Counted from the first letter of the stretch, positions 19,058-27,946 are shown. The stretch: 64,000 nt of DNA from Pelagihabitans sp963710535 (GCA_963710535.1 CAVQAW010000004.1:270992-334991), one strand, 5' to 3'. A program made the numbers and translations. The notes: generated from the letters alone by a model not told the origin.

Positions 19058-20234
19058 TTTTCGCTTTTCTTTTTCTATTGTTATTATTGTTTCTTTTATT
19101 GTTCCTGTTTTTATTTTTCTTCCTATTGCGACTCTGTTTTGGCCTATCGAAACGGGTTAGGCTATCTTGGCCAACCACATTTTCGAACACTACTTTTTCT
19201 ACGCTTACAATGTTATCGCTTGCAAATTCCTCCAAGCTGGCCACAGGCTGTTTACTTTTGTTCTTTTCCAGAATTTCATGCACCTGTTCTTTGGAAAGTG
19301 CGTGCCAATTCGCCGGATCGTCTTTGTAGGAGAACCATAGGGTGCCTTTAAAGATGTCGGTTTTTTGACAGAACGCGATGCCCTTTTCGGTATGAAGTTT
19401 GGTTTCTTGAGATGGAAAATCCTTCAGGGCGTCCATGTAGACATCCAATTCATAGTTGAGGCAACATTTCAATTTGCCACATTGCCCGGCCAATTTTTGC
19501 GGGTTGAGCGAAAGTTGCTGGTATCTCGCCGCCGAGGTGCCGACCGACCGGAAATCGGATAACCATGTAGAACAGCACAATTCACGACCGCAAGACCCTA
19601 TGCCTCCCAATCGCTGTGCTTCTTGCCGATATCCTATTTGACGCATTTCGATCCTGATGGAAAAGGCCTTGGCCATATCCTTGATCAATTGGCGGAAATC
19701 GACCCTGTCTTCGGCGGTATAATAAAAGGTTGCTTTGGATCCGTCGCCTTGAAATTCAACATCCGATATTTTCATCTGCAATTTGAGGATGATGGCAATT
19801 TCGCGCGCTCGCTTTTTGATCTCATCTTCGCGATTACGGCAGTTCTGCCACTTATCGATATCGTTTTGGGATGCCTTTCTATATATTTTTGGAAGGTCCT
19901 CGTCTTTAAAGTCTACCTTCTTGCGTTTCATCTGCACCTTCACCAATGCTCCGGCAAGGGTCACCATTCCCACATCATGGCCCGATGGGGCTTGGGTAGT
20001 GACCACGTCGCCAATGGCAAGGGAAAGGTTTTCGGTATTTCTAAAGAATTCCTTGCGACTGTTTTTGAAACGGACTTCAACACAATCAAAGGCCCTCTCG
20101 CCATTGGGCAGTGACATATTGGAAAGCCAATCAAATACTGTCAATTTATTACAACCATCTGTGCCGCAAGTACCATTGTTCTTGCATCCTCGTGGTTGTC
20201 CGTCCTTAGCGGTCGAACAACTGGTACATCCCAT
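19050..20234 (-). CDS. ricT: RicT/YaaT-like PSP1-domain protein
   Basis: A PSP1-domain protein of 394 residues related to RicT (YaaT) of Bacillus, a component of the Fe-S Ric complex that affects RNA processing. Seen: a Cys-rich N-terminus (GCTSCSTAKDG, then several Cys), the PSP1 core, and the conserved CGRELCCSTWL and CGKLKCCLNYE cysteine motifs that can hold an Fe-S cluster. The C-terminus has an added Lys/Arg/Asn-rich tail of about 30 residues, possibly RNA-binding (inference). It is the first gene of the ricT-gldH-PBP operon. Its role in Bacteroidota is not established. Confidence 0.88.
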   Translation of the reverse strand: MGCTSCSTAKDGQPRGCKNNGTCGTDGCNKLTVFDWLSNMSLPNGERAFDCVEVRFKNSRKEFFRNTENLSLAIGDVVTTQAPSGHDVGMVTLAGALVKVQMKRKKVDFKDEDLPKIYRKASQNDIDKWQNCRNREDEIKKRAREIAIILKLQMKISDVEFQGDGSKATFYYTAEDRVDFRQLIKDMAKAFSIRIEMRQIGYRQEAQRLGGIGSCGRELCCSTWLSDFRSVGTSAARYQQLSLNPQKLAGQCGKLKCCLNYELDVYMDALKDFPSQETKLHTEKGIAFCQKTDIFKGTLWFSYKDDPANWHALSKEQVHEILEKNKSKQPVASLEEFASDNIVSVEKVVFENVVGQDSLTRFDRPKQSRNRKKNKNRNNKRNNNNNRKRKAKNA

Positions 20235-20248
20235 ATTTTATATCTTGA

Positions 20249-20276
20249 TTTGACCAAAACCAAAATTTTGGTCAAA
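20249..20276. promoter_or_regulatory. Perfect 11-bp inverted repeat upstream of ricT
   Basis: TTTGACCAAAA (20249-20259) and TTTTGGTCAAA (20266-20276) are exact reverse complements around a 6-bp spacer, 15 bp before the ricT start codon. There is no T-run on the minus strand, so it is a poor terminator for trhO. It could be an operator or a leader hairpin that controls ricT translation. Confidence 0.4.
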
Positions 20277-20421
20277 AAAGGTTCATACTAAACTCAAAGG
20301 TAAAGATAGTGTTTTTGGATGATCAAAAGTAATTCTGGCCTTTGCGAAATGGGTTCTATCCATTTAAGCGCCTTATCATGTGCCCGTACGACTTTGATAG
20401 TTTACTGGGCCATTGGGCGTG

Positions 20422-21453
20422 CTATCTTTTGAATTTCAATACTTCCGATCGGCCTTTCTTAAAAATCTTGTTGCTGGCCCCTTTTCCCTTTCTAAGCGCT
20501 TTTTGTGCTTCAAAAGGCAAGATATGAATTTCCTTACAGTGCTCGGAACAGCATTGTTGCATGGCCTTCGCACAGCTGTCGCACTGGATGAACAGCAAAT
20601 GGCAAGCCTCGTTGGCACAGTTCACATGGGTATCACAGGGTTTCCCGCACTGATGGCATTGCGCAATGACCACATCGGTGATACGCTCCCCGCGTCTATG
20701 GTCAAAGACAAAATTCTTCCCCAAAAACTTATTTTCAAGTTGTTGTTTTTCCACTTGTCGGGCGTAGTCGATGATGCCCCCTTCAAGTTGGTACACTTGT
20801 TTGAACCCTTTGTGTTTATAATAGGCGCTTGCCTTTTCACAACGAATGCCGCCGGTACAGTACATCACCAATTTCTTGTCCTCCTTGTGTGCGGCCAACG
20901 ATTTTTCGATGATATCCAAGGAATCCCTGAAAGTGTCAACATCGGGCGTTATGGCATTTTTAAAATGTCCGATTTCACTTTCATAATGGTTTCGCATATC
21001 CACTAAAATTGTATCAGGATCTTCGATGAGCTCATTGAAACGTTCGGCATCGACATGAATCCCCTTATCGGTCACATCAAAAGTGGCATCGTTCAGACCA
21101 TCCGCCACAATTTTTTTGCGAACCTTCACCTTCAATTTAAGGAACGATTTGTTGTCGTGCTCTATGGCGATGTTCAATCTTACCTGCCTCAAAAAAACGA
21201 TGCTGTCCAAATGTTTTTTGAAGGCGTCAAAATTTACAGCGGGAACCGACAACTGTGCATTGATTCCCTCATGGGCCACATAGATGCGGCCAAGTACGTC
21301 CAATTCATTCCAGTGGATGAAAAGGTGGTTGCGAAAAATCGACGGATTGCCAATGTGTGCATATTGATAGAAAGAGATGGTCAGACGTTCTTGCCCGGCC
21401 GCTTCAATAAGCGCTTCCCTTTCTTTGGCACTTAAGGTATTGTACAGTTGCAT
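20422..21453 (-). CDS. trhO: tRNA uridine-34 hydroxylase, rhodanese family (TrhO/YceA)
   Basis: TrhO hydroxylates uridine 34 of tRNA using O2 (5-hydroxyuridine). The 343-residue protein has an N-terminal acylphosphatase-like part, a rhodanese domain with active-site loop MYCTGGIRCEKA (about residue 205), and a C-terminal Cys-rich region (CHQCGKPC, later CDSCAKAMQQCC) likely to bind zinc. This matches the YceA family in order and length. It is monocistronic, with 187 bp to ricT. Confidence 0.9.
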   Translation of the reverse strand: MQLYNTLSAKEREALIEAAGQERLTISFYQYAHIGNPSIFRNHLFIHWNELDVLGRIYVAHEGINAQLSVPAVNFDAFKKHLDSIVFLRQVRLNIAIEHDNKSFLKLKVKVRKKIVADGLNDATFDVTDKGIHVDAERFNELIEDPDTILVDMRNHYESEIGHFKNAITPDVDTFRDSLDIIEKSLAAHKEDKKLVMYCTGGIRCEKASAYYKHKGFKQVYQLEGGIIDYARQVEKQQLENKFLGKNFVFDHRRGERITDVVIAQCHQCGKPCDTHVNCANEACHLLFIQCDSCAKAMQQCCSEHCKEIHILPFEAQKALRKGKGASNKIFKKGRSEVLKFKR

Positions 21454-21500
21454 GCTATACCAATATTTAAGTTAAAGAATGTGTGCTTTGAATTAAAATG

Positions 21501-21508
21501 CAAAAGTA
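21501..21508 (-). promoter_or_regulatory. Probable -7 box of trhO
   Basis: TACTTTTG on the minus strand matches TAnnTTTG and would start a leader of about 45 nt. No good -33 TTG lies at the right distance, so this is tentative. Confidence 0.35.
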
Positions 21509-21664
21509 AACATATTTCGCAAGCCGGCCCAGAAACGAATCCAAGTGACCATGGGTTTGGATTGACTGCCTCGTTTTAGGCCTTAAGGGCAGAGATTAAA
21601 ATAGGCCTCGAAGTATCCCGGAAAGCCTCGGGTATGGCACCTTTGAAGGAAAAGTTGCAATAAA

Positions 21665-21694
21665 AAAGGGCCTTGAAGTTCATCAAAGCCCTTT
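21665..21694 (-). terminator. Orphan intrinsic terminator on the minus strand
   Basis: AAAGGGC-c-TTGA pairs with TCAA-a-GCCCTTT (11 bp plus one mismatch, 6-nt loop). On the minus strand it is followed by TTTTTTATT. No annotated minus-strand gene lies between it and the divergent recA. The 550-bp gap 21454-22004 therefore probably encodes a short transcript. A tiny 11-codon frame (21731-21766) is all the coding I can see there. Confidence 0.7.
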
Positions 21695-21953
21695 GCCGGC
21701 CATTCCATTTTTTCTTCTTCATAGCATTCTTTAGAATCCAAAAAGGAAATGACCACCACTGCCCATTGCCACTAAAAACAATGGATGATATATTGAGTTA
21801 GTATACCCTGTTTTAAGGTAGATGCCGAGAGGTTAAAAAGGTTGCGTTGATATGCGACTTTGTCCAAATTTTTCATTTGGCATGCTCAAAGTGGGGCAGA
21901 TTCCAAAATTCAAGACCGACAATCCCCTTTCCTGATATCGAAAGCCGTTCTGC

Positions 21954-21984
21954 TTGAATTATGCAAAAAGAAATGGTAATTTAG
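21954..21984 (+). promoter_or_regulatory. Probable recA promoter
   Basis: TTG at 21954-21956 and TAATTTAG at 21977-21984, with a 20-bp spacer, approximate the Bacteroidota -33/-7 pair (one mismatch in the TTTG part). The distance to the recA ATG at 22005 is 20 bp. I see no LexA-type box. Confidence 0.45.
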
Positions 21985-22004
21985 CCGTCCTAACATAAAG
22001 AAAA

Positions 22005-23009
22005 ATGAGTTCCGAAAAAGAAGCAAAATTAAAGGCCCTAAAGCTAACCCTTGACAAACTGGACAAAACCTATGGAAAAGGTGCTGTAATGAAGATGGGT
22101 GACAGTGTTGTCGAAGATGTCGAGGTAATACGTTCCGGTTCATTGGGATTGGATATAGCACTTGGTGTCGGGGGCTATCCCAGGGGCAGAGTGATCGAAA
22201 TATATGGTCCCGAATCTTCAGGTAAAACCACGCTTACCTTACATGCTATTGCTGAGGCTCAGAAAAATGGGGGCATCGCAGCTTTTATCGATGCAGAACA
22301 TGCGTTCGATCGTTTTTATGCCCAAAAGTTGGGCGTAGATATCGATAATTTGATCATTTCGCAGCCCGATAACGGCGAGCAGGCTTTGGAAATCACCGAT
22401 AACTTAATCCGTTCCGGTGCCATCGATATCGTCGTCATCGATTCGGTGGCCGCACTGACCCCAAAAAGCGAAATCGAGGGCGAAATGGGCGATTCTAAAA
22501 TGGGGCTTCATGCCCGTTTGATGTCACAGGCACTTCGTAAATTAACCGGGTCGATCAGTAAAACCCATTGTACGGTAATTTTCATCAACCAATTAAGGGA
22601 AAAAATCGGGGTGATGTTCGGAAACCCGGAAACCACGACAGGAGGAAATGCCCTCAAATTTTATGCTTCCGTAAGGCTTGATATTCGCCGTTCGACACAA
22701 ATCAAGGATGTTGATGGGGGTGTCCAGGGCAATAAAACCAGGGTCAAAGTGGTAAAGAACAAAGTTGCCCCTCCGTTTAAAACCGCGGAATTCGACATTA
22801 TGTACGGAGAAGGCATATCCAAAATCGGTGAAATCCTTGATCTGGGCGTACAATATGAAATCATCAAAAAAAGTGGGTCTTGGTTCAGTTATGGGGACAC
22901 CAAATTAGGCCAGGGAAGAGATGCCGTGAAGGCTTTATTGGTCGATAATCCCGAACTTATGGACGAACTCGAAGGCAAGATCAAGGAAGCCCTGGAAATC
23001 ATAAAATAA
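22005..23009 (+). CDS. recA: Recombinase RecA
   Basis: RecA forms filaments on single-stranded DNA and drives homologous strand exchange. Seen: Walker A GPESSGKTT (about residue 69), Walker B-type VVIDSVAALTPKSEIEGEMGD, and loop L2 IFINQLREKIGVMFGNPETTTGG. Length 334 residues, typical for Bacteroidota with the short acidic C-terminus. It is monocistronic. Confidence 0.97.
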   Translation: MSSEKEAKLKALKLTLDKLDKTYGKGAVMKMGDSVVEDVEVIRSGSLGLDIALGVGGYPRGRVIEIYGPESSGKTTLTLHAIAEAQKNGGIAAFIDAEHAFDRFYAQKLGVDIDNLIISQPDNGEQALEITDNLIRSGAIDIVVIDSVAALTPKSEIEGEMGDSKMGLHARLMSQALRKLTGSISKTHCTVIFINQLREKIGVMFGNPETTTGGNALKFYASVRLDIRRSTQIKDVDGGVQGNKTRVKVVKNKVAPPFKTAEFDIMYGEGISKIGEILDLGVQYEIIKKSGSWFSYGDTKLGQGRDAVKALLVDNPELMDELEGKIKEALEIIK

Positions 23010-23138
23010 CACCCCAAACCTTTCCCCAGTTCTACATAGGCTTCGCACTGACAACGGCACATGAAAAAGTCGTTCCTTCAGAAGTCCGCATACGCAACCT
23101 TTGTGCTTTCTTGGCATCTTAGGGAAAAATTGTATTGT

Positions 23139-23552
23139 ATGAAAAGGCTTGCGGTTATATTCGGGATACTGTTCACCGTCATGATCGGAACATCCTGTAA
23201 CAACGACGATGGTGTTAATTTTCATTTTACCGCCTTGGAGATCACAGGGGCAACCTTACCGGAATCGTTTCAATTGAATGGAAGATATCAAATAACGGTT
23301 ACCTATACCAGGCCCGATGATTGCACCTATTTCGAAGGATTTGACGTGGTGCAGAAAGACCTTACCGTTCGTGATGTCGTCGCCATTGGTTCCGTACTAA
23401 CCGATGAGGCATGTACGGAAAGTACGGAGGAAGTACAGGCGACCTTCAATTTTGTGGTGCTCTATGATCAAACCTATCTTTTCCGATTCTGGCAAGGCGA
23501 GGATGAAAATGGAGATGCAATATATTTGCAGGTCGAGGTGCCGGTTGAATAA
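23139..23552 (+). CDS. Small lipoprotein of unknown function (137 aa)
   Basis: The N-terminus MKRLAVIFGILFTVMIGTSC is a lipoprotein signal with lipobox IGTSC and acylated Cys20, followed by NNDDG. The mature part is about 115 residues, acidic and beta-rich, with a pair of Cys likely to form a disulfide (DDCTYF and DEACTES). An Ig-like small lipoprotein fold is plausible. The start at 23139 is set by the signal peptide. The frame is open 26 codons further up without family character. Function unknown. Confidence 0.75.
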   Translation: MKRLAVIFGILFTVMIGTSCNNDDGVNFHFTALEITGATLPESFQLNGRYQITVTYTRPDDCTYFEGFDVVQKDLTVRDVVAIGSVLTDEACTESTEEVQATFNFVVLYDQTYLFRFWQGEDENGDAIYLQVEVPVE

Positions 23553-23702
23553 GTTCATGGAAATGCACAAAACGAGAATTTAGGCGGGGCAGCAGTCATC
23601 AATATAGAGCACCATGATCAACCGTTCCATACGCTCAATGGAATGACAATGGGATCGATGAAATGAGGGCATTGCTAATCAATTGTAATCTAACCAACAA
23701 AT

Positions 23703-24266
23703 TTGAGTTTAGAAGAGCTCATACATAATTGCAAAAAAGGCAATCGGAAGGCGCAGGAACTCCTATATCGAAATTATTCCGCCGCGCTCTTCGGTATTTG
23801 CCTGAAATATTCCCGCAATAGAACGGAAGCCGAGGACAACCTTCATGATAGTTTTATGACCATTTTCGATAAAATCGATCAATATCGGTTCAAGGGTTCC
23901 TTTGAGGGATGGATCAAAAGGATCACCATCAATACGGTTTTACAAAAATACCGTAAAGAAGTACACTTGAATGTGGTCAATGAAAATCAAGTAGAGCAGG
24001 AAACCGATTTGGAGTCCAGTGATTCCGATATCAGCCTACAGACCCTGTTGCGCTATATTCAGGAGTTGCCCAATAAATACAGACTGACTTTCAACATGTA
24101 TGTAATGGATGGGTATTCGCACAATGAGATCGCCAAACAATTGGGAACTTCCACCGGGACTTCCAAATCAAATCTGGCGCGTGCAAGAATGTTATTAAAA
24201 GAAAAAATCGAATCCGACAGAAATATGGCGATCATAGGGGTGTTGGTTTTCCTATTGGAAATCTGA
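23703..24266 (+). CDS. RNA polymerase ECF-type sigma factor
   Basis: A sigma-70 family protein of 187 residues. Region 2 is visible in LYRNYSAALFGICLKYSRNRTEAEDNLHDSF. Region 4 helix-turn-helix is GYSHNEIAKQLGTSTGTSKSNLARAR. An in-frame TAA at 23691 lies just upstream and there is no ATG, so the start must be TTG 23703. The next gene, 63 bp on, is a membrane protein with an anti-sigma-like N-terminus, the usual ECF partner arrangement. The regulon is unknown. Confidence 0.88.
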   Translation: MSLEELIHNCKKGNRKAQELLYRNYSAALFGICLKYSRNRTEAEDNLHDSFMTIFDKIDQYRFKGSFEGWIKRITINTVLQKYRKEVHLNVVNENQVEQETDLESSDSDISLQTLLRYIQELPNKYRLTFNMYVMDGYSHNEIAKQLGTSTGTSKSNLARARMLLKEKIESDRNMAIIGVLVFLLEI

Positions 24267-24329
24267 CATTTTGCATAAGACACCAAATGGCGGAAAAAGA
24301 AATGATACGAAATTCAAACCCTTTTAGAA

Positions 24330-25895
24330 ATGGGCGAAAACAAGCTTGACAAACTATTCCAAGAGAAGATAAGAGACCTGCAGGAGGTACCCGATGATAG
24401 GGTATGGTCGGCAATTTCAGATTCTTTGGAAAAACGAAAAAAATCGAAAATCATTCCCCTTTGGTGGAAACTTGGCGGGGTGGCCGCCGTATTGGCCATT
24501 GCAGTTGTTGCCATTACCCAATTGTCAGATAACCGTGGAGGAGATGCCATCATCACTGACGTGGAACAAAGCGGACCTGCTCAAAAAGATGGTCCCGAAG
24601 ATCAGCAAACCCCCATGTTAAAAGATAAGGAGGGAACGGATGCAATGGTAGAGGTCGAAAAACCAGAAGCGGAGGAAAACGGCCAGAAGCGCACTACTTT
24701 GGAAGAGTCGCCAGATCGTATAGCGGTTACCAAGAGTGCCAAGGCCCGCAAGGCCAACGCGGAGGTAACGCCCCAAAATACTGGGAGGCCCTCAATTAGC
24801 GGGGATAAAGAAGCTGAAATCGCTGCCGCTCAAAAGCATGACGGTCCGGATAAAAAGACAGCGACCGCATCTGATTTGGTAAAAAATGATCGAATCAACT
24901 CGGGCAATGGGGGTATGAACAGGGGAGCTGAACCAAAGAAAGAATCGATTGCTGAGGCCCAGACAGGTCCTGATGCCATTGAAAAATCGCAAAAAGACGA
25001 AAATAGGCTGTCCGCCCAAAATGGCCTTGCCGAAAATTCGCCCAAACCAAATGAGGGGAAAATGGAGGTTTTGGCCAAAGATTCGGTGGGTAAAAAATCG
25101 CTATATGATGAGATAGCCGCCCAAGAACAAATGGAAATCGAGGAAATTCCACGAAAAAAATGGTCGGCAGGTCCCAACGTAGCACCCGTTTATTTCAATG
25201 CCTTCGGGGAAGGTTCCCCGGTTCATTCCATATTTGTTCCCAATGCCAAGTCCGGGGAAACAAATCTGAGTTACGGTCTTTCCGTCGCTTATGAAATCAA
25301 CGATCGGCTCAGTCTGAGATCGGGAATCAACAAAGTAGATTACGGGTATGGAACCGCCGATGTTGAATTTACCTCTTCGGCTGAGAGTTCGGCCAACGGT
25401 CAAATCGACAATATCGACTATGCCCTCACTTCAAGGAATCTTGTGGTACAGAGCAAGGCAGGCGCCAGGGTCGTCTCTGTAAATGAAGCCCCCGAAACCA
25501 AGGCGCTCGATGTGACGGCCAAAAGCGCTGCCCGTGACGGCAATATGTCCCAGCAGTTCGGTTATTTGGAAGTGCCTTTGGAGCTGAATTATGCCTTGGT
25601 AGACCGCAAAGTGGGCCTCCATGTGATCGGTGGATTCAGTTCCCTTTTTCTGGTCGACAATGCCGTTACCCTGACTTCCGGTAATCAAACCATGGAAATG
25701 GGAGAGGCAAACAATATCAATTCGGTTAATTTTAGTACCAATGTCGGTTTTGGCATTGATTATAAGTTTTCCCCCAATATAATATTGAACTTAGAGCCCA
25801 TTTTTAAATACCAGTTGAATACCTTCTCGAATGTGGACGGTACATTTCAACCTTTTTCAGTGGGCGTGTATAGTGGCCTAAGTTTTAAATTTTGA
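24330..25895 (+). CDS. Anti-sigma-like inner-membrane helix fused to outer-membrane beta-barrel domain
   Basis: A 521-residue protein in three parts. Residues 1-45 are cytoplasmic, DDRVWSAISDSLEKR-type, resembling the anti-sigma head. About 46-64 is one membrane helix (LGGVAAVLAIAVVAITQL). About 70-260 is a Lys/Glu/Ala/Gln-rich, presumably disordered linker. From about 265 to the end is a beta-strand region ending in SVGVYSGLSFKF, like PorT/OmpW-type outer-membrane barrels. It probably spans the envelope and senses outer-membrane state for the sigma factor encoded just upstream (inference). Confidence 0.72.
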   Translation: MGENKLDKLFQEKIRDLQEVPDDRVWSAISDSLEKRKKSKIIPLWWKLGGVAAVLAIAVVAITQLSDNRGGDAIITDVEQSGPAQKDGPEDQQTPMLKDKEGTDAMVEVEKPEAEENGQKRTTLEESPDRIAVTKSAKARKANAEVTPQNTGRPSISGDKEAEIAAAQKHDGPDKKTATASDLVKNDRINSGNGGMNRGAEPKKESIAEAQTGPDAIEKSQKDENRLSAQNGLAENSPKPNEGKMEVLAKDSVGKKSLYDEIAAQEQMEIEEIPRKKWSAGPNVAPVYFNAFGEGSPVHSIFVPNAKSGETNLSYGLSVAYEINDRLSLRSGINKVDYGYGTADVEFTSSAESSANGQIDNIDYALTSRNLVVQSKAGARVVSVNEAPETKALDVTAKSAARDGNMSQQFGYLEVPLELNYALVDRKVGLHVIGGFSSLFLVDNAVTLTSGNQTMEMGEANNINSVNFSTNVGFGIDYKFSPNIILNLEPIFKYQLNTFSNVDGTFQPFSVGVYSGLSFKF

Positions 25896-25958
25896 CATTA
25901 GTTTCATTTAAGATAGAAGTTGGTTAGGAATGCCGTTGTTGAGCGCAATGGCGACTTC

Positions 25959-25992
25959 AGCGCCTTAGCAAGACTGTTAAGGCGCTTTTTTT
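25959..25992 (+). terminator. Intrinsic terminator after the sigma/anti-sigma pair
   Basis: AGCGCCTTA (25959-25967) pairs with TAAGGCGCT (25978-25986), followed by TTTTTTT. It ends the plus-strand unit 63 bp after the stop of the barrel gene and just before the converging plsC. Confidence 0.88.
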
Positions 25993-26003
25993 ATCGAAAG
26001 TGA

Positions 26004-26747
26004 TCAGAATGGCCCACCTTGCAAATCTTTCAAGATCACTTGCCTGACTTTGTCCCGAAGTCCGGTTTTGTCGGCTTCGGATAAATGAGCCGTTTCCAAA
26101 AAAGGATGAACTTTGGCACGCAACGGCCCCGGTGAACCGCTAAAAAATGTAAATGAAAACCTTTTTTTACAATCGTAAAAGGTAATGGGCACCACCGGAA
26201 TGTTATGGTCGATAGCCATTTTGAAGGCCCCATCCTTGAAATTGTCCAATAGTACGTCTTCTACCGGAACACCCCCTTCCGGAAAAATGCATATGCTCAT
26301 GCCTTGTCCAAGCCGTTTTTGGGCACGGCGATATACCCCCGTTCTGCTTCTGGCATTGTCCCTGTCGACCATGATGCAGACCCTTTTAAAGAAAAATCCG
26401 AACAAAGGAACCTTCTCCAATTCTTTTTTGCCGACGAAAACAAAGGGATTTTGACCCACCCGAAGCATTAACATGATATCGAGCATACTGGTATGGTTGG
26501 CCACCAACATATAGCTCTTCCCGCGCTCCAATTTTTGGGCGTACTTGGCCTTGGGCGGGCATCCCATACCGTAAAGAATAATATTCGCCCAAATATTTCT
26601 GGCCATCCAAAAAAACTGCGGATACCATTTTTCCGAAAGGGTCAAAAACAGTAGTATTGGAAAAAAAACTACTATGGGCAGCGCAACCAGGATATAAAAC
26701 CAAATACGGTAAAGCGCATATCCAATATTTTTAATAAAACGAGGCAT
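26004..26747 (-). CDS. plsC: 1-acyl-sn-glycerol-3-phosphate acyltransferase (PlsC family)
   Basis: It acylates lysophosphatidic acid to phosphatidic acid at the inner membrane, or acts on a related lipid. The 247-residue protein has an N-terminal membrane helix pair, the HX4D catalytic motif NHTSMLD (about residue 82) and the substrate motif FPEGGV (about 155). A second lipid acyltransferase role (for example ornithine lipids) cannot be excluded by motif alone. It is divergent from trpS. Confidence 0.88.
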   Translation of the reverse strand: MPRFIKNIGYALYRIWFYILVALPIVVFFPILLFLTLSEKWYPQFFWMARNIWANIILYGMGCPPKAKYAQKLERGKSYMLVANHTSMLDIMLMLRVGQNPFVFVGKKELEKVPLFGFFFKRVCIMVDRDNARSRTGVYRRAQKRLGQGMSICIFPEGGVPVEDVLLDNFKDGAFKMAIDHNIPVVPITFYDCKKRFSFTFFSGSPGPLRAKVHPFLETAHLSEADKTGLRDKVRQVILKDLQGGPF

Positions 26748-26791
26748 GGAATCAAATGTAGCAATTTCACCTCGCTTTTTGCGATTTGTTT

Positions 26792-26799
26792 TACCTTTG
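26792..26799 (+). promoter_or_regulatory. -7 box of trpS
   Basis: TACCTTTG exactly fits TAnnTTTG and lies 21 bp before the trpS ATG. The -33 TTG is not at an ideal distance. Confidence 0.4.
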
Positions 26800-26819
26800 T
26801 CACCTCATCCAAAAGGCTA

Positions 26820-27788
26820 ATGGCAAGAATTCTTACTGGTATTCAAAGTACAGGCATCCCGCACCTCGGCAACATTTTGGGGGCCATAATGCCTGCCATT
26901 GAAATGGCGGCCGATCCAAGGAACCAGTCGTTCCTTTTCATTGCTGACATGCATTCGCTTACCCAAATCAAAAACGGAAAGGAGCTTCGACACAATACCT
27001 ATGCGACCGCAGCGACCTGGTTGGCTTTCGGTTTGGATATCGAAAAAACAGTGTTCTATAGGCAAAGCGACGTGCCTCAAGTCACGGAACTGGCCTGGTA
27101 CCTCAGCTGCTTTTTTCCCTATCAGCGCCTGACCCTTGCCCATTCCTTCAAAGACAAGGCCGATCGTTTGGATGATATCAATGCCGGCCTGTTTACCTAT
27201 CCGATGTTAATGGCTGCAGATATACTGTTGTATGATGCCAACATCGTTCCCGTGGGCAAGGACCAATTGCAGCATTTGGAAATGACCAGAGACGTCGCAG
27301 CACGCTTTCAGGCCCAATTTGGGGAGACCTTCGTCATGCCCGATGCCAAAGTGCAAGAGGAAACGATGTACGTTCCAGGTACCGATGGTGAAAAAATGAG
27401 CAAGAGCAAAGGAAATCTGATCAATCTGTTTCAGACCGATAAACAATTGCGCAAACAGATCATGGGCATAAAAACAGACAGTACGCCGATGGAAGACCCC
27501 AAGAATCCGGACTCTGACAATGTCTTTGCCCTATATAAGATATTGGCTTCCCCGGTGCAGGTCGAGGCAATGCGAACCCAATATTTGGCTGGGAACTATG
27601 GTTATGGCCAGGCGAAACAGGCCCTCTATGAATTGATGCTCGACCGATTCGGGAACGCCCGGGAGCAATTCCAATATTATATGAATCATCTCGACGAAGT
27701 GGACGAAGCCCTCTCGGTCGGGGCTGTTAAAGCAAAAAGAGTGGCCGATGGGGTGCTGGAAAGGGTGCGGTCTAAAATAGGATATTGA
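26820..27788 (+). CDS. trpS: Tryptophanyl-tRNA synthetase
   Basis: It charges tRNA-Trp with tryptophan. A class I synthetase of 322 residues with the HIGH-type motif GIPHLGN (about residues 11-17) and the KMSKS loop GEKMSKSKGN (about 192). Length is normal for bacterial TrpRS. It is monocistronic. A copy of the 142-bp dispersed element begins 11 bp after its stop. Confidence 0.96.
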   Translation: MARILTGIQSTGIPHLGNILGAIMPAIEMAADPRNQSFLFIADMHSLTQIKNGKELRHNTYATAATWLAFGLDIEKTVFYRQSDVPQVTELAWYLSCFFPYQRLTLAHSFKDKADRLDDINAGLFTYPMLMAADILLYDANIVPVGKDQLQHLEMTRDVAARFQAQFGETFVMPDAKVQEETMYVPGTDGEKMSKSKGNLINLFQTDKQLRKQIMGIKTDSTPMEDPKNPDSDNVFALYKILASPVQVEAMRTQYLAGNYGYGQAKQALYELMLDRFGNAREQFQYYMNHLDEVDEALSVGAVKAKRVADGVLERVRSKIGY

Positions 27789-27798
27789 TTCTTGCCGA

Positions 27799-27940
27799 AC
27801 AGACCGGCTGGTCGGTTAGTCCCTTTACTTTTTTTTTAAAACATCTTGGCTATCGGATTTAACGATAAGTTTGATCGTTCTTTGAACATATTTTGCCCGA
27901 GTAGTAACGAAAACGATGCATTCCAGACCCATTGGTCGGT
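27799..27940. repeat. Dispersed 142-bp element, copy B (inverted palindromic ends)
   Basis: The left end is ACAGACCGGCTGGTCGG. The right end read inward is ACCGACCAATGGGTCTG. It almost fills the 158-bp gap between the convergent stops of trpS and dprA. The interior holds a T-rich run and TATCGG at 27851-27856, nearly the same distance from the left end as in copy A. Because both neighbours end here, a promoter or operator role is unlikely for this copy. Confidence 0.6.
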
Positions 27941-27946
27941 AACAAA

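Noticed and set aside
21576..21722. 48-codon minus-strand frame near trhO
   Set aside because: It runs straight through the terminator hairpin at 21665-21694, so it cannot be fully transcribed.
24287..24349. 20-codon frame between the sigma factor and its partner
   Set aside because: It overlaps the start of the real partner gene in another frame and has no signal of its own.
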